Source: Temnothorax longispinosus (taxonomy: Eukaryota > Arthropoda > Insecta > Hymenoptera > Formicidae). From it: DNA of 64,000 nt. Of this stretch, positions 35,774 through 50,063 are shown piece after piece. Where the stretch lies: NCBI RefSeq assembly GCF_030848805.1, contig NC_092362.1, positions 13,995,642 to 14,059,641 on the forward strand. The letters run 5' to 3'. Within the stretch, counting starts at the first letter, position 1, and each line of letters begins with the position of its first letter. A program made the translations under genes and the position numbers. Below the pieces are notes generated by a model. The model made no database searches. It was not told where the DNA came from and worked only from the letters and a program-made list of their open reading frames with translations.

Positions 35774-36109
35774 GCGCATACTCACATTTATCCACATCGC
35801 CCACGGTCGTGAGTCCGCATTTTAGAAAACCATTTTCGAATTCCAACGTTCTCGAATTACCGCCGAGGGGACAGCCGCATGCCGTATCCGTGTAGTATCG
35901 CGGGATCGATCAGGGGATGTCGCAGGACGATCGTAGGCCCGTGCCGATTATTGTGCGTGCGTTCACTCGTCAACGTCGATCAGCCAAACGGCGCGGTCCA
36001 GACGGGAAGGCGTCGCCGTCGCCGTCGCGTCGTTCACGGAGATCATCTTGTTTAGGATCGTCGTCTCCCGCAGCAGCCGCACGCTACCCTCGTAAGTCGT
36101 CGGACGGTG

Positions 36110-39100
36110 TTATTGCGAGGACGTCCGCGGTGGTTGGCCGTTGGGCGGCGGCGGAGGCGGAGGCGGTGGTTGTGGGTGCACCTGGTGGGACAGGAGACTG
36201 TGCGCCTGCACGTGGGCCGCCGCCGGGTGGTGATGGTGATGCTGATGGTGATGGGAGTAGAAGATGGGCTGCGCCGTGGTAGGCGCGCACGAGGTGCCGA
36301 CGCCGACACCGACGCCAACGCCGACGCCCACGCCGACGCCGACGCCGACCGAGTGCGACAGGGCGGAGGTCGCGCCTACCGAGGACGGCACCGGGGGTCC
36401 CGGCTGTCCCGGTGCCGTCACCGACACGGACACGCCGCCGGAAGTGCCAGTGCCGGCTGACGCCTCGTGATACAAGATCGGTACCCTGACTAGCCTCTGG
36501 GTAGCGTGCGCCATGTTCGCCGCCTCCAACTCGGCGGCCAGCTGCCGTTTCCACTTGTTTCGCCGGTTCTGGAACCAGATCTTCACCTGGGTCTCCGTGA
36601 GCCTGAGCGAGGCGGCGAGGCCGGCGCGCTCCGACGATGAGAGGTAGCGCTTCATGTCAAACGTGCTCTCCAACTGGAACACCTGCGACCTGGAGAACAC
36701 CGTCCTGGTCTTCTTCTTGCGCTTTATGCTGTTCGACTCGCGACCGTCTACGCCGACCTGCACGTTGTTCTGGCCATTGCTATTGCCGTTTCCACCGCCA
36801 CCACCACCGCCACCGCCGCCACCACCACCACCACCGCCCATCGAAGTGCCGTGAAGACTCGTCGACGTGGACTCGCCTTCGCCATCGGCATCCGCACAGT
36901 CATCAGCCTCACCGAGGTCGTCGTGCCCCTCGTCGCCGCTTGACGGACTCCTCGCGCGGTGCAGACGGTCATCGGCGTTGTCGTCATCGAGCTCGTCTAG
37001 AGGAAAATATACGTGTATTGATTTCAATTACCCTATAGCTTTTTTATTCATAATATGCTTTTCAAGATGCATACTTATATGCATATATTTTTGAATATTT
37101 TTTCATGTGTCTGCTGTTCTGGAATCTTTCGAAACTTTTCTCGCTTCGATTATTATTAATATTATTATATCGTTATTTCAATAAATATGAATTTTCTCTC
37201 AAAACCGTTATATATATGTAAAAATTGATAAAGAAAATTATAATTGCTTTCCTTTTCCAATACATTAATTTTTACTTACAATCAAAAGCTACCAGGCACT
37301 TTTTACCCGGAATTAATAGTTGCTCATAGAGTTATATTTTTCTGTTAATTATCTTTTTTTGTTCGTGTTGCTGAAACAAAGATATCTTTATTTGCGAGGA
37401 TCGTTATTCTTCAACTGGGATTATTCTTAACAAGTAACGCAGGATAAATGGCGGCAAAATTCGCGGAGATCAGAATATCATATAACAAATAATGATATTT
37501 GTAATGTGTGCGAAGTATAAAAGACACATAGTGTGTATATTTATCGATATAATCAAACCGTTAACGAGAGAAAGGTAAACGCGTTAATCGCTCTTCTTTT
37601 TAAATGTGATCCGTATACGTCAATCAGCCTGGAGCGCTTTGGATTTACAAATTCTCTCACGCGCGCTCCGGTATAAATCGCCATTATACATTTCTCTATC
37701 CATATTGAATATTTAATCAATTAATAGAATGCTAATTAATATTCTATTAATCCATTTTGACATAATTGCTGCGTATTGAATTCCCTATGCCGCTATCGAT
37801 GCAGATGCATCATCCAATGACATTATTTGCGATGCGTGTATATCTGTATAAAATACCGTTATATCGCCGTGTCTCTTTTGCAATGTATGAGAACACGAAG
37901 GAAACAATAAAACACGCAACGATTTATTCATTTCCTACAAATATTTTCTTTGTCACTGTACCTTAATTAGGCATGCGATATTTCACGTACGCAAATCCAT
38001 CGAGGATAAATATAATTTTATTGTTTTATTTTTAGCGACAAAATGTCATTAGCATGTGTATACGATGTTTAATTCTTTCTCTCTACAAATGATCGTTGTG
38101 GCACAGACAAAAAGTCGGCCGAAACGAAACTAGATACGATACATTTTTATAATCAATAATTTGATATTTGTGTTATACCGGGAATACAATCGAGAACATA
38201 TTTTTAAAAATATATGCTTTTCAACTTTTTTCAACTCGTTCGTAAAGTGAGAATCATTATTATAACCATTAAAACAAGATTTATCCAAAAATCTGTTGAA
38301 CTCTTATATAGCTTTAGATATTTCTTTGTTTTCTCTCAATTTTTCTGTACTATTTTAATTATATTTGCTTATTTTTAATAAAATTGCTTTTAACGAAAAT
38401 TTCATATTTTCAGCCTATGGTTCTTATATAAACAAAAGTAACGCACAATAGCAACCAAATGATCGTTATTATCATTATTGTATCGTTAAAGAATTTAGTA
38501 TTGTAAGTCGGGACTGACGAGCGTTCGCAGGTGTGTCCATAGGTGGGAATGGTAACTGCCTAAGTGCTTAGACAAGGTGGCAGAAGCAAAACGATCGTCG
38601 GGTAAGGCGATCGACGTTGGTTTGTCGTGATGGAAGCCGTGGAAGCCTTACGCGTAGTTGTATACGCGAAGATATACACATAGATACACGAGACACACAG
38701 AGTCTATATAACGCGCAAGCAGACAATATATCTGTATATCTACGGAGGTCCCCCCACGTTAACCCTCGTTTTCCTTTGCCTTTTCTTCGCAATCTATACG
38801 AGTTAACGGTTCCACGTCTCAATCGTCTCGAGATATTGGTCTATGCATCTTGGTATGTCTGACATATTTTCGAAGCTTCTTCGGTCGAAAGCGCAAAAAA
38901 TTTTTGGCGTTAATCGAGTTGAGACATTTTTGCGTTATTATATCAAGCAAAGAGAAGTAATAATATTTTTATATAATTGGAAACACTCATTTTTCTCAGA
39001 GCACGTTCTTGGGTTTTAGATAAATAAAATCTTCTTTGGTGAAATAAATTTAATTATTATAATAATTATAATTATATTACAACTATTAAAGAAATTCTAT

Positions 39101-42100
39101 TACATACATAGAACACATCAGGTATAAAATATGCCGTACGTTTCTTTGTGTTTCGGTTTTCCACTTAATAAAAAAATCTGAAAAAAGAGAAACTCTTCGT
39201 ATTACCGTACTTCTGTCTGATTCGACGAAAGCCGGTGTTCTAGACCGCAGTTGCGAAACAATGTTAACATCTCCTTCCGAGCGTAGCGCGCGTTTTCCCT
39301 TGGATTATCCTTATAATAAGCCGTCTCGATCTGCCTGGGCACGCGGGGGAGATGTAAAAGGGAGGGAATCGAACTCACCTCGCTGCGGGAAAGATGCGGA
39401 CGCGGGACTGACGCGGCTGAGGGTGCCGACCACGTCGCTTGGCGAAGGATGCTCGAGCGTCTGCAGGCCGTGCGCCGGCCTCCATGGAAACGGCCAGCCG
39501 GCACCGCCGAGTAAAACGCCACGGATGCCGTCGGCGTCGACAATGTCCGGCGATTGGCCGGCGACCTGCACGGCGTTGCTGAGGGCGGACGAGGCCGCGG
39601 CGGCCAGCCGCGAATGATGCTGATGCTGCTGCTGTTGCTGCTGATGGAGATGCTGCAGCGTCGACGGGTAGAACAGGCCGCCGATGCCGACCGGATATCG
39701 ACTCGCTATTAATCTATACAACAAGATGGTACGTTGTTGTTTTATAATTTTTACTATATATAATCTGTGTATATAGATTTAAGGATTTATCATTAAAATC
39801 AGTAAAAAGAACGAGGTCCTATGCAATGTAAAGATATAATTTTTATATATCCAGTTTAATAAATCTCACGCGTAAATGCCAGGTGATCCAAAAGCACTCT
39901 GCTTTTATTAAAAAATAAATTGATCAATCCGGACTTGACTTTTCTCTTATAATTAGCTAAAATATTGAAATACTAAATGTGGAAAGTAGCTTTAGAATCA
40001 GACACGATTGAAAACAAAAAACATTCAGTTTTCAACTAAGGTTCTGAGAAATTTTTAGAAGTTTTATTCACGCGTTTAAATGCAAGAGAATTTTACACCT
40101 TACAATTTTAATTTGGATAGATCTTTTGTTGTCACGATGATTAACGTTGAATATTAAATATTTTTTAATACATGAAAGAATTTATTAATATACAATCTTA
40201 TTGATTTTATTAATATAAGTTTTTCTTAATAGTTGAATATAATTATGATCAACGATTGCAAAGACTTAAATCGCGTCAGGTTTAATTTAACACAGTAATA
40301 TTCGTGTTATATTAGATTATTATAATATGACATGGATGTGAAATGCCAAGCAATATGAAGAATAACGTCAAGTAATGAAATGTCAAGAATTGATTGGTAG
40401 ACAGATCGCAAAATCTATAAAGTCTGTGAGTTTTATCTAACACGTGACCGAGAAAAAAAGGAATAATCGAACACCGCGAACAAGTCGAGTACAACCTTCA
40501 GTTTTGGTTACAAAAGAATTTACGAACCGCCACTACCGTATAGATATGAGCAGAGCCTGTCCGTGACGCGGTAGTAGTTGGAGCATGCGGGATCGTTACG
40601 TTCGGGATAAGTGCCGTCGCTCGTAGCCGACGGCCATTGCCATTCGGATTTACTCAACCACTCGGGAGAAAGCAAAGCTCACCACTGAATGGAATATATT
40701 TGGAAACGGTGTTTGCACCGCAACAATAGCTGGACGTGCTACGAATAAACGCTCGACTGGTTATTAAGAGCAAAAATCCGCTTAGAGCAAGAAGCTCTCG
40801 AGAAAATCGTCACACTGATCAGGAGGAAAGTATACCTGCGTCGCGGACCCTTCCGGTAGCGAATTTAGTAACAGCTTTATGCGTACAATGACGTGCGGAA
40901 ACCTTGATTAACACGTTGAATGCCATGCCGGTCATCGGCCGCGCGCTGATCGGCGCTGATCGGCGCCACTGAAAGCCCAAGTACCGATTCATCGGTGACC
41001 GGCGCTGGCCGGCGCTACCAAAGTAAAAAAATGTATAAAACTCGTACAAAATTCACAAATCTATAAATATATTTACATTAAAGTAACAGCCTAAAGTACC
41101 TAATAGTAATAAACATACTTTGTATGGAAATTTTGCACAATTCAATTATATTGTACAATATATTTTATCAAGTTGTGGATGCCGGAGAGACAAGCGAAAT
41201 AGGTCCAATATTCTACGTGTTAAAATGACTCTTGATGATAACGCGGTTTTCCACACTTGTTCAAATGTACATACAACACATTAATAACGATGAGAAACAA
41301 AATACGGTGGTGCAATAAAATTTCTGTGAAATTTTGCGAATTTAGTAGCTTTGTCTCGGTCAGTAGGGTCTATAGATCGTTTATCAGTAAATCTGTCTTC
41401 ATGGCTGCTTGTCCTCCGGTTCTTATTTAGCCGCTTAACAAGAGTTCTCTTTCTCCTTCTTTTTCTTTCTTTTCCGATAATTCTTCCTCTTATTTCCGAT
41501 CGCAGCTAAGCGCCATTGTTGCAGCTGCACGCGCGCGCCGTGGAAACTTAATGCGAGAGTAACCGATTTGTGGTGAACAGAAATATAGGCAAGCAGGATC
41601 TGCCGGTCGACTGGCCGATATTGGCAAGCAGGGCCGGTTGGTCAGGCATGTGGGCCGAGGAGGCTTCGGAAGCCTTACTTTTCCGTGTTCCCTCCTCGCT
41701 TCCCCGTCGCAGTCCGTCTGCGACGAGCGATCTGATCTCGTTTCGATACACGCTCGCCACGTGAAAGCGTATTTGACTTTGTTCGCCATCGTATCGCACT
41801 TTGCGCCTATTATCACTTAGGGCTCGTTCAGGCAACAGATATGGTAAATAATTCCAGCGTTCCACCTCGCCGATCTAATGGCCGGGTAACATTTACTTTG
41901 CAAATTTATTCGAAATATTTAAAGATATTCTTTACTCTTCATCCTGAGATAATTGTAATACACTTCTTTTTAAAAATTTTGTAATAATGTAAAAATTTTG
42001 CAACTTGATGTTATTATCTTGAGAAGCTCGAGCTCCAATTAAATCCACAGCAAATATGTTGCAAAATAACATTTTCCTTTCCTCAAGCAAGAAATGGTTT

Positions 42101-45100
42101 AGCGAAATCTCGAGCGAAATCTGCTCTTCTTCGCATTCGTTGAATCGATCGGATATCGATCTCCCTTTTAATGACCTTATCTTCTCGTATCAACGAGTCA
42201 GCAATGCTCACGCTTATGTGAGATAATGCCTCATTGACGAGACTCTATACGTGTCAACCGTTTATCACCAGGAGAAAGTCACGTTGGGCGATAGATACGA
42301 CACAACAGTAGTATAACGACAATGATGACGACGACGAGGCTGTCCGGAACTGAAGTAAAGAAGGAATTAAGAGACACCCTTCCTAAGAGAATTCCTGAGC
42401 GACACGCAATCTTCGGCGGGCCTCTTCCTTAATTCCCCACGATTTTCCCGGCATCAAGACGAGATATCGAGGTATTCTGAAGAAGGCTTCGCGCGGCTAA
42501 CGGGAGAGGAGAGACGACGGCCCGCGGGGCACACACAAATATCCCGGAAAAGATAAAGGAAATCTGACAACCGCCTGTTTTGTAAGCATTCAGGGACCCT
42601 TCTCTGAAGAAGCAGGTATAAACACCAAACACTCGGATCTCTCTCGGTGGAGAGATCCACCACCTTTTACTGCCTAATTCTGCAGGTCTTACGTCTTAGG
42701 CGGCCGCGAACACTCGACGTGGCTGGCTGAGTTTACGAGTTCTCTCTACGTAGGCACTCAAGGACCTCTTCTCAGCGATACCTCCCTTTAACGCTCTCTA
42801 GGTCATCGAGCACACACTTGACTCGCGTAATTCGCCTTTCATTTCTGTTTTTCTTTTGCAGTCGAAGATCTGTCGGATGTGGCGACTGCATTCGAGTATT
42901 CATATTTGATCCATTTTCTGTTTTGTACAGTCTCTTGATTTTGTGTGTAATAATATTTTCGTATTTAATAATATAATTTTAGTGACGACGATTTTATCAT
43001 TTATAAGTCGGAAAAAGATTTCTGAAGGAAATGACTAATAATTTTTATTTATGTCATAATTTTTTTATCTCTTAAATATTATAAATTTAATATTTAATAC
43101 TAAGTATATTATTTATATAATATTTAAGAGACAATAAAATTAAGAGATTAAAAGTTATTATTAATATATGTATCTTCGGAACAAAGTCACGAAATAATTT
43201 TCTAGCGAGGGAAACTTGAAACTAATTGGAAAATAAACTTTCTTATTTGTTTACTCTGAAAGTTTTTGAATCAGATTTATATCTTCTAAAATTCAATATT
43301 ACAATAATTAAATAAATTTTTTTTCATAAATCTCTTACTGAGAAAAGTACGATTTAAATTTATCCAAGAATTTGATATTATAATTTATCACGTAGAATAT
43401 TAATTTATTTGCAACTTGCCGCGGTAATGAAGAAATTCTTTAAAGATTTCGTTTACCCTTATTTTATTAAGTACACATTTTTAATACGAGGTGGCTTTAT
43501 TGGGCAGTTCCGTTAAAATTTTCCCTCCGTGTCTTCAATGACGTATTTTACCGCTTGCTTGTATTGATTATTATTCTACCTCTGCTTGTGCGCTTAGTAA
43601 GTGCCATTCTCAAATATAAACTCTTTATGCCGTTAACGATCGCTCGTAACACGATACGTTTCGTCGTGTATCGTTACACCGAGGGTAGTTAGGAGCGCAG
43701 CGAAGAAAGGAGAAGTCGATCGCGTTCGCTAGCGAAAGTGCGCCCAAAGCGGTTCGCAATCTGTATGCTCAATATGCGATCATCACGCTGTGCTTTACAG
43801 AGAAAAATAACAACAAGGGGACAAAGAAAACAGTGGAAAATAGATTATCGAATATTAACGAGGAGAAATAAAGAGAAAAGAAGTAAACGGATGTGATAAA
43901 TTTTCAAGCTTTGTTTGATACACCGTCGAATTAAGAAGCATTCTTCTGTACATTTTTTTTATATATTGTTTATTTTAATCCGATTTTTATCTTTTTTTCT
44001 CTCTCTCTCTCATATTTGCATATAATTGCAATACGATGAAATCTATTGTCACACTATATCGTCTTATAAAGCGTCGTCGAAATGACCCAACAACGATTTA
44101 TTGGCTTTCAAAGCATTCGGCTAAATCCGTTAGTTGGCTTCATTACATTATTGGCTTGCGATAGACGGAATGACGAATTTATTTTCATGTTTACAGCAGT
44201 AACACTTCGTCTCTATGTGTATCCTAAAGAAAATTATCATTACTATAAATATGGCTTTTGATACACAACTCCTGGAGTTGAACGTTTTACGAATGATATA
44301 AACTAATAGAGCAAATTTCTTGAAATTAATTTATATTATAGAAGCGCGATTTATAGCATTATAATTACTTTTGGACAGAATTAACGTTTTGTTAGCCATG
44401 TCTCCTCGCATGACTTTTTAATCAAGAATTCGCTACTTCGTAGACGAAGCAGTGTCGAATGAAATCGGAGGGAATTGTATTCCGGCGCAATTACAATCCG
44501 TGATCCTATGGCCGCCGCCATCGCTCATCCCGAGCATTTGTTCCCAACGTCGAAACATCCATATCGCTCGCGAATAGGCGATCATACACAATAGGCTTTA
44601 TCGTATCTTCCTTTGAAACTTGTAGCGCGATTCCACCCTAATTAACGAATCATTCATCAGCGCTGTAATTAACGAGGTAGTCTCTGTCGCGGATTATATC
44701 AGACGGATCTCTCCGTTCGCGGTCCTACCGCGCCCGCGGTAACGTTTTCGAATGTAAGCCCTCGCGATATCGCACGAGCAAATCGAGCAAAAAATATTTT
44801 TGCGATACTCCGCGCCGGGATCAACGAACCACGCGAAACGAATCCGAAATGTATTGAGAACGAACAAGATGAAACGATAATTAATTTTTCTGAATATGAG
44901 GCCCGAGATAAAATCTGATTACTTTGTCCCACCAATTTTCTGGATGCCTTACGTAACTTTTTAAGATATATAGATATATATAGGATATTTTTTTAGAAAC
45001 TTGATGTGCATAACAATTTTAATTAACTTGGAGTCGATAGCGTCTTTAGTAAGATGTTTGACTTTCAGAATACCATGGGTATCACGTGTCAACTCTGAGG

Positions 45101-48100
45101 TACACATTTCTTCGGCTCAAGAGGAGCAGACTTCTTAAAGAGGAGTCGGAGGTGATTGTTACGATTTCATAAGGCGCGCATGTATACCGGGTGTATTTAG
45201 TGCGTAAATCCCTGCGTGTATATATACTTACTCCCTTGCGGAGAAATATTATTATTTGATCAGTTATAAGTTATATATTGTATATACATTATATATAGAG
45301 GATGGATAGTGCTCTGCTGAGATCGCATGACGCCAACTTTTCTCTCCACGACCTTGGCGAGCGAGAATCTCAGGCTGGCGTAGAGCGGCAATTTAATAAT
45401 AAATCGAGCCTAGAACTTGCGCACTTCCTCCCGGAAGAGACGTAAGGGCTGCTTGCTCGGCAGCAAATGGGCCGCGGGATAGGTAGCCCGTTTCTCGAGG
45501 GAATCTTAGGCTCCTTAACCTTGGACTATACGCGTACGGCGCGGCGTTTCATCCGCAGCCATTAAGCACTCTACATTTAATTGATTTTTTGCCATCCCTC
45601 CCTTTCATCAACGCACGAGTTTTGGCAGCAAATTTCGGTTGCCAGTGTTGCGCGTGACGTTAATTAGCGTGCTTGCGAAATTATGCCCGAGACGCGCGTG
45701 TATTTTACCTATGTGTGTGTATGTGTGTACGCGTGAAAATGGCGCGAGCGCGCGATCATCGTGTAATTCTATACCGCCGCGCGATTTTTTGTTGAATTGG
45801 ATTTAAACGCGTAAATGGATCCGAACGGAATATATGCGATTTGTAATTTTACGTATCGGCCGCGGAGCGGTTATTACAAGCGAGACACGCCTCCTTTCGT
45901 TGCCTTTTGTGATGCGCAAATTATATCGTGCATTACCTAAAAATTTGTTGCGTTATTATATCCATATTGCATTAAGTTGCATGCATTTATGCGTGATTTG
46001 TGTTATCTTCAGCGCCATTGTTCAAAGAGAATTGGTTATTTTATATGTTATCGCATATTACACGGACATACATTAAATCTTCTTTGAGTCTAGTTTGCGT
46101 AGTTTTCAATGAATTAATCGTCAATTGTATATTAATCAATAAATTTCTGATAGACACTTATCGAAGACAAAGATATTTACAGATTCAGAAATAATTCACA
46201 AATACGTTTTGGGGGATTTTGCTGGCCATAAGGGTGATGTTTATAATCTTAGGAGTGTCAAAATTGTCATTTCTCTTGGTGAAAATGGAATTAACTACAT
46301 GCTTTTGGCGAAAAGAGAGAAAATCTGTTTATTAAAGTTTACCATTTATCCGCCGTGATAAGTTCGTTTGCGTGACGGGCCCCACTCGACGAGGCTTTTC
46401 TCGTTTAGTGGAGTGTACCCCAACGGTGCATACGAGTGGAACTTAATCAAATGGTAAACGGGTGGAAAACAAGCAATCGTATAGCCGTCGCGCCGGCAGC
46501 CAAGCATGGCGAGGGCGCGGACGGGGACAGGGACGAGGACGAGGACGGGAGCGGGGGAGGGAGGTAGGTCTCGTCAATCGAGGAGGGGGTGTAAATCTGA
46601 TAAAATCATCTCGAACCCTCGAGTCTTTCTCTTGCCCCTTTGCGGCGCGCAGTGCCGTGCTCGGATTCCTCGTAGATATATCCGATAACGCGCGGGGGTC
46701 CTCCTAAATAACGTAAGTAATGTAAGAGGGTGGTGTTGTTGCTACGGTTGTTATTAAATGAGACAGCCTAATAGGCCCATTACGGTCCCCTCGTCGGTCC
46801 ATTCCCACATAATATAATCCTCACCGCACGCGCTCGCTCGTTGCCGCTACCCCTTACCGTTTCGCCACCCCCAATATGTCGTGTATCTTGATCCGGACGA
46901 GCTCACGCCTACGGAAATCTTCGGTCCACGACGGCCGCGTAGACCCTGGATACATCCCTTTACGCCCGGTAATCCAAGTTGACGGGCGCGGACATTGGGT
47001 CGTGGAACATGGTGTCCCGCATCAACCGAAAAATATCTCTGGGCTTTTTTGAACAATTTGGAGTCAATTTTTCTTTTGAAGATGTGTCGAGGAGACTCAT
47101 CGTCGTTGCGACTTAATAATTCTCAATTTTAAGCTCTTTGACAAGAGCAATAAGCTTTAATAAACTTTTGGTTAAAGCAAAGTCGACGAGAAATTAACTG
47201 AAAACAAAGTTTTGTTACTGAGATATTTCGAGGATATTGACTTTCCACTAGAAAAAAAATTTATATTTTCTTAAATATATTTGTATAATTAAGAAATTAA
47301 GGAAGAATTTCGGTTTCTCGAATTAATCGAAATTGAGAGAGCTACAATTTTTGAATCACCATAGAAATAGAATTTTCTTTTGTCAATTTTACAAGTTCTT
47401 TTTTAATGATAATTATATCACTGCATGTCGTGAAAATTAAAAAGTTCCCTCGATTTTTGTTAAATGAATGCTCTTAATGAATATTAACGCACGTGATTCA
47501 GTTAGTGCAATTTATACAACGCTAATGTGAAACGCGTGGCCTCGTGCACGCGTTTATATAAAATTATGCGAATAATGGCGGCGAAGAGTCGGATATTAAT
47601 CCATCGCAATGGTGTTGTCGAATCTCTCGGGTCAAAGCTTTGCAAATGCGTGTTTTTATCGTGGAAACGCTAACGCGGCGGAGTTTCTAATTGCCTGAGA
47701 GAGAGGGTGCGGTCTTAATTTATTCAACAATTCCGCCAATTACGCGAGCGGCGAATATGAATAACGACGATGTTACGAATTAATTAATCATTAGCAAGTA
47801 TTAGCAACTCCATTTACCGACACTTTTGCATTAATATTAAATGGCGACGGCATTGAATTAGCCGTTAAACGATGGCGTTTAAATCGTTGAATTATGTAGA
47901 GAGGCTCTTTCTCTCTTTTTTTTTCTTTTTTCTTTTACAAATGCTTGCCAGGAGCATTTCGTTAACCGCGTATTATAAATACAAACTAAATTATATAAAT
48001 ACAAATCAACGCGTGTTTTTATATATATTTTACTCGGGTGACTGACGTACCGTTGTATGCGGCGAAATGAATGGCGATCGCCGATCAGTATAAAGGTTCA

Positions 48101-50063
48101 AATTTCGGCCAGTTATTTTGGCGGCACCAACCTACAAAATCGAAGGTCACATTGCCGTATCTGACTGATTGTGAGTTTAATGTAATTGTATATGTGTGCG
48201 TCGCGTACGCGAATAAATGACGTACACTCTACACGTGTTTGTAACGCAAAGTATTCTCGCGATGCAAAAAGTATTGCATTATTATAAAATCGATATTGCT
48301 ACGTTGTTTCATTTTCCGTGACGCGCGTAAGAAAAAACATTCGTGAGAATAAAACGTCATCCACGGGTATGACGCAAAGCTTCCAGCGTTAATCGTTTTT
48401 AATGAATGAATTTAGAAACACGCGCGGGCTTCACTTTCGCACGAGCTCCCTACCGAGGAACTGCTTCGCGCGATTATATTATGTATACTTACAGGATGTA
48501 ATGGAAATCGCGATCGTTTGAAGTTAAAATAAAAAGAAGACTGATTTTGCTTCGACAGTTCTTGACTGCGTCAACAGCTTTTGAGGTTTCAATAACCGAT
48601 TAAAATCGAAAAGAATCGAAGAGAGTCGAGAAGCGTAAATAGGCAAAAAAAAAGGGAAGTTTATTCCTCATTCCTCCAAATAAAGTTTGAATGCACTTTG
48701 CTTTTTTTCGTCAGCAAGACGGATTTGAAGAGATGTAAATATGCAATGCTGAAAATTGAAGCGACAGATGAAAATATGCAATTTTTTTGTTATGGAAAAC
48801 AGGCATGTTAGAAACTGCATTCGAATAAAAGTGCGAGACATCTGATACATTCTATATATATATATCGTCTATGTTTTAATTTCCAGACGACGCATGTAAA
48901 ATTCATTGACGTCACCTAAATCTTGTATTCAGTTTAAAAATATTTCCCAGCTATACGTAAATACGTAAATAATGCAAAAGTCATTCAATTGACAGAACAG
49001 GTATTCGGTCCTTTATATTTTCATAGACATTACGTCACGCACGACACAGCTGTACTATGACGAAATCATAGATTTTCGAGTGATAACAATTGCGTAATTT
49101 GACATTCAATAATTCACAATGTTCGATATATAATCATATAATATAATAATAGTAATGTTCGAGAATAATCTTGTTTGCTCGTAATATATCTAAAATAATA
49201 ACAAATTGTTTGCGAGACATCTTTTGCAAATCGTAACAACGTTTAATCAAACATACAGATTGAGTGATGAAGTTTTATAAAAGCTACTTGGATATTTCAT
49301 CGTCCAAGAGTTTTGTTTATATCTACAGCTCTGTTCTTCTCGCGAAATTGATCAAAATTAGAAATACGATGAGATTAATCCGTGCCAACTAAAATTTCGT
49401 TTGTCATCTCTAAGAGAATACACGAAAACGGGGAATCGAGTCCAGGGCTACGTACCTTGATAGCATTGCGAGATCCGCCGACGCCTGGTGTCCTAGTAGT
49501 GGATTGGTAGAGGCATCGCCGGGCGGTGAAAAGGTCGCGGCCGGACTGGTAGCACTGGTAGCACATCCGATACCGATACCCGCGGAATTCGCCCTAGGTT
49601 CTAGTCCAGGGTGACCGGTTGCGGACAGTCCGCTGCGTTGGCCGCCGGACAGTCTCAGGGACGTGGGCGAGGACGAGATCCTTCCGGGGCTGCCGCACGA
49701 CGGCGGGATCCTCTGCGAGTTCTGCGAGTTCGTTGGCGGCAGCGGCGACGTCCTGTCGACGTCCGACGACTGCCTCTCGCCGGACCCCGTGGAGGTCGTC
49801 GAGTCGACAGGCGGCGATTCCGGTCTGCCGAGGATACTGGAGATACTGAAGGACGTGTACTGCGGATTGCAGGCAGGCCTGAGCGCCGGCTTGCTCACCG
49901 TGTCGAAGCTGAACGAGTGGTGGTGATTGCTCAGGCCGCAGCCAGACTTGCCATTCTTCTCCTGCAGCAGCAGTTCCGCCGGGGTGGAGCTGCTCCTGGA
50001 GCCCTCCAGCTCCAGATCCTCCTCCGACACAACCGACACTTCTATCTCCGTCTCGCCGGACAT
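36110..50063 (-). CDS. Hmx: HMX-family homeobox transcription factor
   Basis: Minus-strand coding exons 50063-49456, 39713-39379 and 36996-36110 join in phase to 609 residues. The homeodomain (about 408-467; RKKKTRTVFSRSQVF, SSSERAGLAASLRL, KIWFQNRRNKWKRQ) and the flanking AAELEAAN and VRVPILYHE are diagnostic of HMX/Nkx5 proteins. An eh1-like FSISSILG at 72-79 should recruit Groucho-type corepressors. Low-complexity tracts include about 16 Gly before the homeodomain, then a (Val-Gly)n run, poly-His and poly-Pro after it. HMX proteins pattern parts of the brain and sensory organs. The reading frame continues upstream to 50186 without an ATG and meets an in-frame TGA at 50190-50192, so I place the start at the first in-frame ATG (50063, A at -3). 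The introns are 2.4 kb and 9.7 kb. Confidence 0.92.
36298..36352. repeat. Triplet/hexamer repeat coding for (Val-Gly)n in Hmx
   Basis: Repeats of the type CCGACGCCGACACCGACG on the + strand encode a (Val-Gly)n tract of about nine dipeptides in Hmx, C-terminal to the homeodomain. The strict repetition suggests replication slippage within the coding sequence. Confidence 0.8.
36997..39378 (-). other. Hmx intron 2
   Basis: 2.4 kb, mostly AT-rich, between the second coding exon and the homeobox exon. Donor GTGAGT at 39378-39373 and pyrimidine-rich acceptor TTTTCCTCTAG ending at 36997. No other exon was recognised. Confidence 0.75.
39714..49455 (-). other. Hmx intron 1
   Basis: 9.7 kb. Donor GTACGT just after 49456 and acceptor TTGTATAG just before 39713. 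Composition is mixed: AT-rich blocks alternate with balanced, CpG-containing blocks (40.5-41.0, 41.5-41.8, 42.2-42.8, 44.4-44.9, 45.3-45.8 and 46.4-47.0 kb). No reading frame here looks coding. A large first intron in a homeobox gene often carries enhancers, but none can be identified by eye. Confidence 0.65.
40908..41030. mobile_element. Possible piggyBac-type transposon end
   Basis: TTAA at 40908-40911 is followed directly by CACGTTGAATGCCATGCCGG and then by GC-rich subterminal repeats (GATCGGCGCT twice, CCGGCGCT twice). A TTAA target followed by a CRCGTTGAAYGCC-like terminus recalls piggyBac-family ends. No opposite inverted end is present nearby, so this would be a truncated copy within Hmx intron 1. 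Confidence 0.35.

Larger units (their letters stand above)
22037..36109. other. Gene-poor region 3' of Hmx
   Basis: About 14 kb in which no open frame shows recognisable similarity, coding-like composition with splice signals, or a convincing RNA gene. It has AT-rich stretches (24.9-25.1, 26.3-26.6, 29.2-29.5 and 31.2-31.5 kb) alternating with more balanced segments (22.1-22.6, 23.5-24.3, 25.1-25.6, 29.6-30.2 and 32.3-32.9 kb) that could be regulatory. Simple repeats include a C12 run (23523-23534), CT-rich tracts (27012-27049 and 28602-28690) and a GAAA/GAGA-rich segment (32550-32600). The foldback element at 35442-35773 is listed separately. Confidence 0.5.

Noticed and set aside
36084..36554. 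Long frames overlapping the Hmx homeobox exon in other frames and on the + strand
   Set aside because: Shadows of a GC-rich coding exon; the homeodomain frame is unambiguous.
46339..46458. GTTTACCATTT and AAATGGTAAAC facing each other
   Set aside because: Only about 11 bp pair and the flanks do not extend the match, so chance is a sufficient explanation.
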